From an uncultured bacterium (GTDB lineage Bacteria; Bacteroidota; Bacteroidia; Bacteroidales; Bacteroidaceae): a DNA stretch of 5,274 nucleotides. The stretch's first letter is position 1. Every line of letters begins with the position of its first letter. The notes beneath the pieces were generated by a model. The model saw only the letters and a list, made by a program, of their open reading frames with translations, ran no database searches and was not told the origin of the DNA. Positions 1 to 5,274 of this stretch are shown in pieces. The stretch spans positions 1 to 5,274 of the forward strand of contig CALZMB010000170.1 in assembly GCA_945788485.1 (NCBI GenBank). The letters run 5' to 3'. A program made the position numbers and the translations under genes.

Positions 1-43
1 GCTGCTTGTGCCGGACGGCAAGAACTATATCGTCGTGAAATGA
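1..43 (+). CDS. C-terminal tail of a probable plus-strand gene (partial)
   Basis: Only the last 13 codons and the TGA stop (41-43) lie in the window. Reading from base 2, the frame gives LLVPDGKNYIVVK, a mix of hydrophobic and turn residues that reads like the closing beta strands of a protein. Two things support it as a real gene end. The stop is followed about 50 bases later by a hairpin plus T-run that is a better terminator on the plus strand than on the minus strand. The neighbouring gene on the other side is convergent. The fragment is too short to name a family. The other two plus frames also run open for a short way, so the frame choice is a judgement based on residue composition. Confidence 0.4.
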   Translation, partial: LLVPDGKNYIVVK

Positions 44-92
44 CAGCCGGTATCATTGTCTGCCAGTGCAAAGCAAGGTAAATATACAAAAA

Positions 93-123
93 AAGCGGCA
101 GAGTATATCTGTCGCTTATTTTT
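93..123. terminator. Two-way intrinsic terminator between convergent genes
   Basis: The stem AGCGGCAGA (94-102) pairs with TCTGTCGCT (108-116) around a five-base loop. On the plus strand, position 98 with 112 is a G-U wobble, so all nine pairs form, plus A93-T117, and the stem is followed by TTATTTTT (116-123). On the minus strand the same position is an A-C mismatch, but a run of Ts (complement of 88-93) follows the stem. It can therefore stop transcripts arriving from both sides: the plus-strand gene ending at 43 and the minus-strand ATPase/nuclease gene ending at 153. A second, smaller A-T-rich hairpin (134-146, AAAAG/CTTTT) lies between it and the minus-strand stop. Confidence 0.8.
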
Positions 124-152
124 GTTTCAATAAAAAAGGCACTTTTCTAATT

Positions 153-1772
153 TCAGAACTCCTGCTCGTCGATGACGTTTCCCTCTTCATCGACAACCCG
201 CCAATGCGTGATGTTGCGGGCTTCGGACGAGATGGCGACGCCGCATTTCGTCAACTTGCGGCCGTCGGCGGCGTATGGGATGGCGTAGCCGGTGCTCTCT
301 ATCTGACTGAGCGCGGATTCTACAGAGCCGTCAACCTTCAGCTCAAGGACGAAGATGTCGGACTTGGTCTTTATCACTACGTCAGCGCGGCCGCGGATGC
401 TCTTCACCTCGGTGTTCACCTTGCTGTTGAGGAGAGAGAATATCACATACATCAGGAGCTTGTAAAAGTCCTCGCGCGACTTCTTCGCCATCCATTCTTT
501 CTTGGTGATGATGTCGTAAGGCAAAGATGCGATATATGAGCGTAGCTCAGTGAGGGCTGCCGGCAAGTCGCCGCGCTTCATGGCTCGCGACATGGCAAGA
601 ATGGCACTGTTGCGCTCAAGGTCATCGGTGTCCATCAGATAATTGGTCAGCCCGCTGATGATACTCTGGCGAACCTCGTAATTCGGGAAGTGAAGCACAT
701 ACACGTCATCTTCCTTGTTATAATGGTCTATCGTGAGATAACCGCTCTGATAGAGCATCGGAATGGGAGTAGAGGCATATTCGCAAGGCGCGTTGAATGA
801 GCTAAGTTCAACCTCCACACCATCGAAGTCAAAAGGGTTGAAATCCGGGAAATGGCGCAAGTGGTCTATCAGCGAGGTTGTAGTGCCAGAATCAAACCAG
901 TAGTTTCTTATGGTTTTGTCATTCAGCGCATTCAGCACACTGTATGGGGTGTAAACGTCATGACTGTTCTCTGAGAAATGATAGCCGTCGTAGTTCTTCT
1001 TCAGCAGGGTGTAAGCCTCTTCGACAGTGATTTGCAGAGCCTCGGCATAGTCCTCCACACATGGGCGAAGCACGGTGTCGAACTCATTCTGCGTGATGCC
1101 GCACAGTCCCGAATAGTCGTCGAACATTGAAATCTGCTTCAGGTTGTTCAGCTCGGAGAAGATGCTCATCTGCGAGAATTTCGTCACGCCGGTGATGAAG
1201 ACAAACTTCAAGTATGCGCCCTCGTCTTTCAGCACCTGGTAGAACTCACGCAGCATGGAGTGCATAGCTTCTAACTGCTCCTTATCATAGAGCAGGCGCA
1301 TCAACGGGGCATCATATTCGTCAATAATAACCACAACCCTCTCGCCTGTCTGTCTGCAGGCATTATGAATAAGAGTACTGAGCCGGGTGCCTGCAGTGAC
1401 AGACTCCGGGTCGCTGCCGTATATTGACTCATACGTGCGCAACTGCTTTTCAAGATTCGACTTTGCCTCAGGAATGCTGTAGTTCTTCAGGTCGCTCATA
1501 TCGAAGTGCAGCACGGGATAGGTCTTCCATTCCTTCTCCAGCTCCATCAGCTTCAATCCCTCGAAGAGTTCTTTCTGCCCTTGGAAATACGCCTTGAAGG
1601 TGTTGCACAGCAGCGACTTGCCGAAACGGCGCGGACGGGCGAGAAAGACATACTCATATTTCTTCACGTTGACAAGGTCATATATCATATCTGTCTTGTC
1701 AACATAAACCTTGCCCTGTTCCCTGATCTTCTGGAACTGGTCGGTATCTACGGGATATACAAATCTTCTCAT
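153..1772 (-). CDS. AAA-ATPase-like / PD-(D/E)XK nuclease family protein
   Basis: This 539-residue protein has the architecture of the AAA-ATPase-like (PF09820) plus PDDEXK_9 (PF08011, formerly DUF1703) family. The N-terminus carries the typical FxKIREQGKVYVDKT opening and a degenerate Walker A, RPRRFGKS (residues 46-53). Walker B is VVVIIDEYDAPL, with D151, E152 and D154. A sensor-like strand FVFITGVTKFS lies near 190-200, and family motifs DGYHF (262-266), PYSVLN (276-281) and YWFDSGTT (291-298) follow. The C-terminal nuclease fold shows D464 in GRADVVI and E477-x-K479 in VLELK, with Q490 and Y496 behind, so the ATPase and nuclease residues both look intact. The ATG at 1772 is preferred: the frame opens further to a TTG at 1799, but that lies inside the promoter's -7 box. 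The family is frequent and often multicopy in Bacteroidota and Clostridia. Its role is not established, and nuclease activity here is inferred from the fold. It appears to be transcribed alone, and spot counts give it lower GC (about 45-50%) than the next gene. Confidence 0.93.
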   Translation of the reverse strand: MRRFVYPVDTDQFQKIREQGKVYVDKTDMIYDLVNVKKYEYVFLARPRRFGKSLLCNTFKAYFQGQKELFEGLKLMELEKEWKTYPVLHFDMSDLKNYSIPEAKSNLEKQLRTYESIYGSDPESVTAGTRLSTLIHNACRQTGERVVVIIDEYDAPLMRLLYDKEQLEAMHSMLREFYQVLKDEGAYLKFVFITGVTKFSQMSIFSELNNLKQISMFDDYSGLCGITQNEFDTVLRPCVEDYAEALQITVEEAYTLLKKNYDGYHFSENSHDVYTPYSVLNALNDKTIRNYWFDSGTTTSLIDHLRHFPDFNPFDFDGVEVELSSFNAPCEYASTPIPMLYQSGYLTIDHYNKEDDVYVLHFPNYEVRQSIISGLTNYLMDTDDLERNSAILAMSRAMKRGDLPAALTELRSYIASLPYDIITKKEWMAKKSREDFYKLLMYVIFSLLNSKVNTEVKSIRGRADVVIKTKSDIFVLELKVDGSVESALSQIESTGYAIPYAADGRKLTKCGVAISSEARNITHWRVVDEEGNVIDEQEF

Positions 1773-1796
1773 ATAGAAAGCGGATGGTGGTATGTG

Positions 1797-1829
1797 CAAA
1801 AATACAAAATTCCCTCCACATCACAGCAA
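1797..1829 (-). promoter_or_regulatory. Bacteroidota-type promoter of the ATPase/nuclease gene
   Basis: On the minus strand TATTTTTG (complement of 1797-1804) matches the Bacteroidota sigma-factor -7 consensus TAnnTTTG exactly. A TTG (complement of 1827-1829) lies 22 bases upstream, close to the usual spacing of the -33 element. Transcription would begin around 1785-1790, giving a leader of some 15 bases before the ATG at 1772. No Shine-Dalgarno sequence is visible in that leader, which is normal for this phylum. The site indicates that the gene is expressed independently of the transporter upstream. Confidence 0.6.
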
Positions 1830-1881
1830 TAGCACCCTGATTTTATTGAAAGTTTAACAAAACGGGCGGGCGGCTCATGCA

Positions 1882-2859
1882 TCATTTCCCGTCTTGCGCC
1901 TTCTGTCTGTCGTGTCTGAGGAAGATGCCGGCGAGTATAGTTCCTGAGATGCTGTGCCATGCGCAGCTGATGGCGCAGGGGAGGACGGCGAGGGGCTGTG
2001 CAGCGAAGAAGGTGGCGGCGAGGACGGTGGCAAGTCCGGCGTTCTGCATGCCCACCTCTATTGATATGGTGCGGCGTTTCGCCACATTGAAACGCGCGAG
2101 TGTGCCTGCCGTCCATCCGAGGATGTAGCCCAAGGTGTTGTGACACAGCACAACGGCGAAGGTCCAGAGGAAGAGTGTCATGCCCCGGGCGACGAGGTCG
2201 TCGTGTACGGTGGAGATGACACCGCCTACGATACATGCCAGAGATGTGACGCTGATGCCAGGCATGAGGCTCTGTATTGTCGGGAAACTCTTGCGGCTGC
2301 TGTAGAGATAGTTGAGCAGGCAGCCTATGCCGACGGGTATGATGGTGACGATAAGGATATTGGTGAACATCCCTATGGTGTCTATCTCGATTATCTCGCC
2401 CGCCGTGATTTGCATGAGCAGCGGTGTCATCACGGGCGCGAGGATGGTTGATGCGCAGGTCATGCCGACAGAGAAGGCTACGTCGCCGTGGCAGAGAAAG
2501 CTCATGATATTGCTCGACACGCCTCCCGGGCAGCAGCCGACAAGCAGTATGCCGAGTGCGAGTGCGGGGTCGAGATGCCACACGTTGACGAGTAGATATG
2601 CCACGCCGGGCATGATGATGAACTGCGCGGCAGCCCCGACGAGCACATCAAGCGGGCGTTGCGCGAGGATGCGGAAGTCGCGCGTGGTGAGCGTGAGGCC
2701 CATGGTGAGCATGATGATGCCGAGGATGACGGTCTGTGTCGTGCCGCGCACCCAGTCGAAGATGTGCGGGAAAAAGAATGTTATCACTGCGACAGCGATG
2801 ATGAAGGGCGAGGTGTATGTGCCTAACCACCGGCTGGCAGTTTGCAAGATTGATATCAT
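1882..2859 (-). CDS. Bile acid:sodium symporter (BASS) family transporter
   Basis: A 325-residue inner-membrane protein with about nine to ten hydrophobic helices, the usual length for bacterial BASS proteins, which import organic anions with sodium. The two signature stretches are present: GCCPGGVSSN (108-117) continuing through HGDVAFS to T134, and EVGMQNAGLA (268-277). Compared with the Neisseria ASBT structure as I recall it, the sodium-1 ligands S114, N115, S128, T132 and E260 match S116, N117, S130, T134 and E268 here. The sodium-2 residues Q77, V261, M263 and Q264 match Q79, V269, M271 and Q272. The ATG at 2859 is chosen because it begins directly before the first amphipathic/transmembrane segment. 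The frame is open to about 2979, but that extension runs through the tandem repeat and palindrome and is rich in Cys and Arg. Substrate is unknown: family members carry bile acids, pantoate and other carboxylates. No strong terminator is visible after its stop. Confidence 0.92.
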   Translation of the reverse strand: MISILQTASRWLGTYTSPFIIAVAVITFFFPHIFDWVRGTTQTVILGIIMLTMGLTLTTRDFRILAQRPLDVLVGAAAQFIIMPGVAYLLVNVWHLDPALALGILLVGCCPGGVSSNIMSFLCHGDVAFSVGMTCASTILAPVMTPLLMQITAGEIIEIDTIGMFTNILIVTIIPVGIGCLLNYLYSSRKSFPTIQSLMPGISVTSLACIVGGVISTVHDDLVARGMTLFLWTFAVVLCHNTLGYILGWTAGTLARFNVAKRRTISIEVGMQNAGLATVLAATFFAAQPLAVLPCAISCAWHSISGTILAGIFLRHDRQKAQDGK

Positions 2860-2884
2860 TGGTGTTGGTTTTAGGATTGAAAGC

Positions 2885-2932
2885 ACAAACAGCAGACGCA
2901 AACGCCGGTCGCAAACGCCGGTTGCAAACGGT
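2885..2932. repeat. 13-base tandem repeat array upstream of the transporter
   Basis: GCAAACGCCGGTC (2898-2910) is followed directly by GCAAACGCCGGTT (2911-2923, 12 of 13 identical) and a partial third copy GCAAACGGT (2924-2932). A degenerate unit at 2885-2897 keeps the phase (8 of 13 identical, including CAAAC). The array ends 25 bases before the transporter's start codon, so it lies in its leader or promoter region. It may be a replication-slippage product or a set of protein-binding sites. The sequence does not tell which. Confidence 0.75.
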
Positions 2933-2933
2933 A

Positions 2934-2954
2934 TTCTTCGACCAGGTCGAAGAA
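2934..2954. repeat. Perfect 21-base palindrome (possible operator or terminator stem)
   Basis: TTCTTCGACC (2934-2943), one central base, then GGTCGAAGAA (2945-2954) form a perfect inverted repeat. The symmetry extends through 2931-2957 with a single mismatch (12 of 13 pairs). It lies between the EnvC-like gene's stop and the transporter's start. As RNA it would form a strong hairpin, with the inner bases opening to make a loop. No T-run follows on either strand, which argues against an ordinary intrinsic terminator. The short spacer fits a dimeric regulator's operator. Confidence 0.7.
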
Positions 2955-2972
2955 CACAGGCACACAGACACA

Positions 2973-2997
2973 CAAGCACCCATGCACTCCGTGCTTG
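2973..2997 (-). terminator. Weak terminator-like hairpin after the EnvC-like gene
   Basis: On the minus strand CAAGCAC and GTGCTTG (complement of 2991-2997 and 2973-2979) form a seven-pair stem around an 11-base loop, starting three bases after the EnvC-like stop codon. A GT-rich run (complement of 2955-2972) follows in place of a proper T-run. An alternative small stem, GCAC/GTGC (2984-2987 with 2991-2994), competes with it. It could help end the envelope operon, alone or with the palindrome just downstream, but efficiency is doubtful. Confidence 0.3.
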
Positions 2998-3000
2998 CGG

Positions 3001-4626
3001 CTACCTGCCTATCCAGGCTTCGGGGTTGAGCTTGGCTGTGCCTTTGCGGAGCTGGAACTGGAGAATGTTGTCGTTGCCCACGATGCCGAGCTGCTGTCGT
3101 GTTGACACCTTCTGTCCCCTCGCCACGCTGACGCTTCGCAGGTTGCAATAGACTGAGATATACTGTCCGTGGCGCACCATCACCACCCTTTGTCCGTCGT
3201 ATCCGAATATTGCGCTGACCTCACCGTCGTAGATGGCGCGTGCTGCACATCCTGCCGAGCCGAGGATGTTGATGCCTTTGTTGTCGAGATGGACGTTAGG
3301 CAGTCCTTCAACCGAATACTGTCCGAAGTGTGACACGATGCGGTATGAGCCTGTAATAGGCATTGGCAGGCGTCCTCTGTTCTGTTCGAAGCTGCCGTTC
3401 AGCATACGGTCGTTGGCAGAGATTGTCATGTCTGGCTGCGCCTTACGCTTCGCCTCCGCCATCTCTTTGTCAGCGCGCTGTTTCTCAGCGATGGCTTTTC
3501 TCTCCGCTGCCACACGTTCCGCTTCCGCTTCTCGTGCCCGTTGTTCAGCCCTTGCCCTTTCTTCTGCGTTACGTTTTGCCGCTGCGGCGGCTTCAGCTTT
3601 CGCTTTCTCTTCAGCCGCTTTCGCCGCTGCTATGCGTTTTGCGTTCTCTTCGGCGCGCCGCTGAGCCTCAGCCCGTTTGCGTGCCAGCTCTTCTTCAGCG
3701 CGTTTACGCGCGAGTGCCTCCTGTTCAGCGCGTCGTTTCGCTTCTGCTTCCGCTCTCAGCCGTGCGCGCTCCACCTCCTTCGCTATCTCCGTTTCGATGA
3801 GCGAGTTGAGCGCGGCGTCCTTTTTCTTCTGTTCGCTGATGATAGCCTGTATGGTCTTCTGCTGCTTCTTCAGTTTCGACACCATCTGCTGCTGCTCTTG
3901 CTGTTTTCCCTGCAAGGCAGCCTGATGCTGGCGTCCTTTGTTCAGCATGACGTGCTTCTCTCCCTTCGCCGCCTTCAGTTGTTCTTGCTTGCGCATCACC
4001 TCGTCCTGCTTCGCCTTTACCTGTTCGCCCTGCGCTTTCTGGAACGAGGCATACTCTCTTAGGAAGCGCATGCGCCTATACATCTGCCTGAAGGACTGTG
4101 CCGAGAAGATGAACATCAGCTGGTCTTGTATAGAGCTGCGTCTGTTCATCAACCTCAATGCCTTGATGTACCGTTTCTTACGGTCGGCGAGCTGGTCTTT
4201 GAGCGTAGCGAGCTGGCTTTCGAGAATCTCTATGTCGTTCTGTATGATGCGTATGTCAGAGTTTATGCTGTCTATCGACTTGCGCTGCGATTCTATGTCT
4301 CCGTTGATGATCATGAGGTTCTGCAGCCGGTTTTTCACGTCTGCTTTGTTCTTTCTCAGCGCCGCCTCCTGCTCTCTCATCTGTTTCTGGAGTGCGGAGC
4401 GTTGTTTCTCCAGTCCTTTTATCGATGCGTTGGTAGGCTTCGCCTTTGTCTTTTTCGTTGCGGCCTTTGTTTTCTTTCTCGTTTTTGAAGATTTTTTCGC
4501 CGTGCTTTTTTTCTTTGCTGATGCTGTTTTCTGAGCAACGGCAGTTCCCATTCTCTGTCGCTGTGTCTGTGCGTGTAGCGTCAGAGAAAGGGAAAGCATG
4601 ATGATGAGAGAGAGGAGTCTGTTCAT
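3001..4626 (-). CDS. EnvC-like murein hydrolase activator with degenerate LytM domain
   Basis: A 541-residue exported protein. Residues 1-19 are a signal peptide with a hydrophobic core (LLSLIIMLSLSL) and a likely cut in HA-Q. A Lys-rich stretch (33-63) follows, then a long coiled coil (about 65-275) of EnvC type. Next come roughly 115 residues of almost pure Ala/Arg/Glu/Lys helix (280-396), and last a LytM/M23 domain (418-541) ending NPEAWIGR, close to the NPQPWLGR end of E. coli EnvC as I recall it. The zinc-ligand positions are lost: HxGxD reads N449-K-G-I-N453 and HxH reads I521-L-Q523. The domain should therefore not hydrolyse peptidoglycan. In EnvC such a domain binds and activates N-acetylmuramoyl-L-alanine amidases for septal wall splitting under FtsEX control; the same role is inferred here. 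The ATG at 4626 opens directly on the signal peptide, with no clear Shine-Dalgarno sequence. No promoter is visible in the 53-base gap to the DUF4292 gene upstream, so the two probably share a transcript. Confidence 0.9.
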   Translation of the reverse strand: MNRLLSLIIMLSLSLTLHAQTQRQRMGTAVAQKTASAKKKSTAKKSSKTRKKTKAATKKTKAKPTNASIKGLEKQRSALQKQMREQEAALRKNKADVKNRLQNLMIINGDIESQRKSIDSINSDIRIIQNDIEILESQLATLKDQLADRKKRYIKALRLMNRRSSIQDQLMFIFSAQSFRQMYRRMRFLREYASFQKAQGEQVKAKQDEVMRKQEQLKAAKGEKHVMLNKGRQHQAALQGKQQEQQQMVSKLKKQQKTIQAIISEQKKKDAALNSLIETEIAKEVERARLRAEAEAKRRAEQEALARKRAEEELARKRAEAQRRAEENAKRIAAAKAAEEKAKAEAAAAAKRNAEERARAEQRAREAEAERVAAERKAIAEKQRADKEMAEAKRKAQPDMTISANDRMLNGSFEQNRGRLPMPITGSYRIVSHFGQYSVEGLPNVHLDNKGINILGSAGCAARAIYDGEVSAIFGYDGQRVVMVRHGQYISVYCNLRSVSVARGQKVSTRQQLGIVGNDNILQFQLRKGTAKLNPEAWIGR

Positions 4627-4679
4627 TCTGGGTGTCGTGTCGTATCGTTTGTTGAGGTAGGCTTACGGGCGGAGGGGTG

Positions 4680-5274
4680 TTATTTCGCGAAGCTCATGAG
4701 GCGTGCCATGAGCACCTGGGCAGGCACTTCGGTGTACGAAGACTTGACGGTGGTGTATGTCTCGAACTGGCGTTTCGTGTCAGGCGCGCCTACACTTATG
4801 TCTATAGTGACCTGTTTGCCGTTCTTCATGTTCGAGTTGATGAGCTGTTCGAGCATCTTGTCCATGTCTTCCGCCGCCGCTCTGCCGTTCTCGGCATACA
4901 GGTTCTGCCATGCCAGTTCCTCTATTCGGCTGAAGTTGATGTTGTTTTTCCGCAGTTCTTCCATGCTGTCGTACGGTGCTTTGGTGTATTCCTTGCCCAT
5001 GCGGTTGACGACGAGTATATAGTCAGGCGTGAACTCAATGATTCCCACTTCGATGAATCCCATGAACGTGAGGTTCATGCGCACCACCTGTCCGCGTTTC
5101 ATCGCCGCTTTCCCTCCGAGGTTGTAGCGGTCTTTCCCCATCCCCACGGTGAGGTCGAGGTCAGCCATGAACTGCTTGACGGCAGGCTGCATCTGCTTTG
5201 CCGGTGTCTGTTTGTCAGCCGGTTTTGTCGCAGGAGGTGCAGTGGGGGCAGAGGTTGACGGAGTTGTTGTTGTC
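4680..5274 (-). CDS. DUF4292-type envelope protein (5' end outside window)
   Basis: The frame is open to the right edge, so 197 residues and the TAA stop are seen and the N-terminus is missing. The first 27 visible residues form a Thr/Pro/Ala-rich linker with Lys near its end, which would connect a signal or lipoprotein peptide to the folded part. The remaining 170 residues match the DUF4292 family (PF14125) as I know it: GFIEVGIIEFTPDYILVVNR (region 4998-5060), a following KEYTKAPY, then helices, and the closing YTEVPAQVLMARLMSF. Family members are usually predicted periplasmic lipoproteins with a LolA/LolB-like beta fold; their function is not known. The middle, around residues 100-125 of the folded part, is a short acidic helix where relatives I recall have a longer beta-rich section, so this version looks compact. 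The ATG at 5192 is internal and not taken as the start. Its place just before an EnvC-like gene is a common Bacteroidales arrangement and suggests work at the envelope. Confidence 0.8.
   Translation of the reverse strand, partial: TTTTPSTSAPTAPPATKPADKQTPAKQMQPAVKQFMADLDLTVGMGKDRYNLGGKAAMKRGQVVRMNLTFMGFIEVGIIEFTPDYILVVNRMGKEYTKAPYDSMEELRKNNINFSRIEELAWQNLYAENGRAAAEDMDKMLEQLINSNMKNGKQVTIDISVGAPDTKRQFETYTTVKSSYTEVPAQVLMARLMSFAK

Noticed and set aside
1773..1799. Upstream TTG start adding nine residues to the ATPase/nuclease protein
   Set aside because: It falls inside the -7 promoter box, so it would not be transcribed, and the family normally begins near the ATG at 1772.
1861..1892. Possible terminator after the transporter: ACGGG/CCCGT arms followed on the minus strand by TTTTGTT
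   Set aside because: The stem has only five pairs with a loop of about 21 bases, and one arm lies within the coding end, so it is too weak to annotate.
1769..2581. Long minus-strand open frame (about 270 codons) overlapping the transporter gene and the start of the ATPase gene
   Set aside because: It lies inside the transporter in another frame, and its product is dominated by Arg and His with no domain pattern, as expected of a shadow frame in GC-rich DNA.
2885..2932. CRISPR array
   Set aside because: The 13-base units abut with no spacers and number only about three to four.
2924..2933. TACCGTTTG on the minus strand as a -7 box for the transporter
   Set aside because: It has one base too many compared with TAnnTTTG, its GTTTG is part of the tandem repeat, and no clear -33 TTG stands at the right distance.
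2860..2979. N-terminal extension of the transporter by 40 residues
   Set aside because: The added residues are encoded by the palindrome and tandem repeat, are Cys/Arg-rich and precede the normal family start at 2859.
2312..3151. Plus-strand open frame of about 279 codons across the transporter, spacer and EnvC-like end
   Set aside because: It runs antisense through two well-recognised genes and the repeat spacer; the product is rich in Met, Ser and Arg without recognisable motifs.
3541..4534. Several overlapping plus-strand open frames opposite the EnvC-like gene
   Set aside because: They are Phe/Leu/Ser/Cys-rich antisense translations of the Ala/Lys/Glu-rich coiled coil, which rarely yields stop codons on the reverse strand. 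The apparent membrane helices are artefacts of that composition.
4677..5258. Plus-strand open frame of about 193 codons opposite the DUF4292 gene
   Set aside because: The minus-strand frame matches a known family along its length; this one is an His/Val/Arg-rich antisense shadow.

Overview
The window looks like a chromosomal segment of a Bacteroidota bacterium, most likely a Bacteroidales member of the Prevotella/Bacteroides kind. Four things point there. A DUF4292-family envelope protein gene sits directly upstream of an EnvC/LytM-type gene. The EnvC-like protein has a signal peptide ending in a Bacteroidota-style HA-Q junction. The genes lack clear Shine-Dalgarno sequences, and one start is preceded by a TAnnTTTG-type -7 box. 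A stand-alone AAA-ATPase-like/PD-(D/E)XK protein of a kind common in these genomes is also present. Genus cannot be fixed from the sequence alone.

Layout: almost everything is on the minus strand, so transcription runs right to left. At the right edge (4680-5274) is the 3' part of a DUF4292-type gene, followed after 53 bases by a 541-residue EnvC-like protein (3001-4626). No promoter is visible between them, so they are probably one envelope-maintenance operon. A 141-base spacer (2860-3000) follows, dense in small repeats: a loose hairpin, a CA/GT-rich run, a perfect 21-base palindrome and a 13-base tandem array. Next is a bile acid:sodium symporter (BASS) family transporter (1882-2859) with all its recognisable sodium-site residues. 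A 109-base spacer with a good Bacteroidota-type promoter then precedes the AAA-ATPase-like/PD-(D/E)XK protein (153-1772). At the left edge a two-way terminator (93-123) separates this gene from the last codons of a probable plus-strand gene converging on it (1-43).

How the genes work together: the DUF4292 and EnvC-like proteins are both exported envelope proteins and plausibly act together in cell-wall or outer-membrane upkeep. The EnvC-like protein has lost the metallopeptidase zinc ligands, so it is probably an activator of amidases, not a hydrolase. The transporter and the ATPase/nuclease look like independent units. The ATPase/nuclease gene is also visibly less GC-rich in spot counts than its neighbours. 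I see no convincing previously undescribed multi-gene system. The most unusual items are the repeat-rich 2860-3000 spacer and the strongly biased low-complexity segments of the EnvC-like protein.
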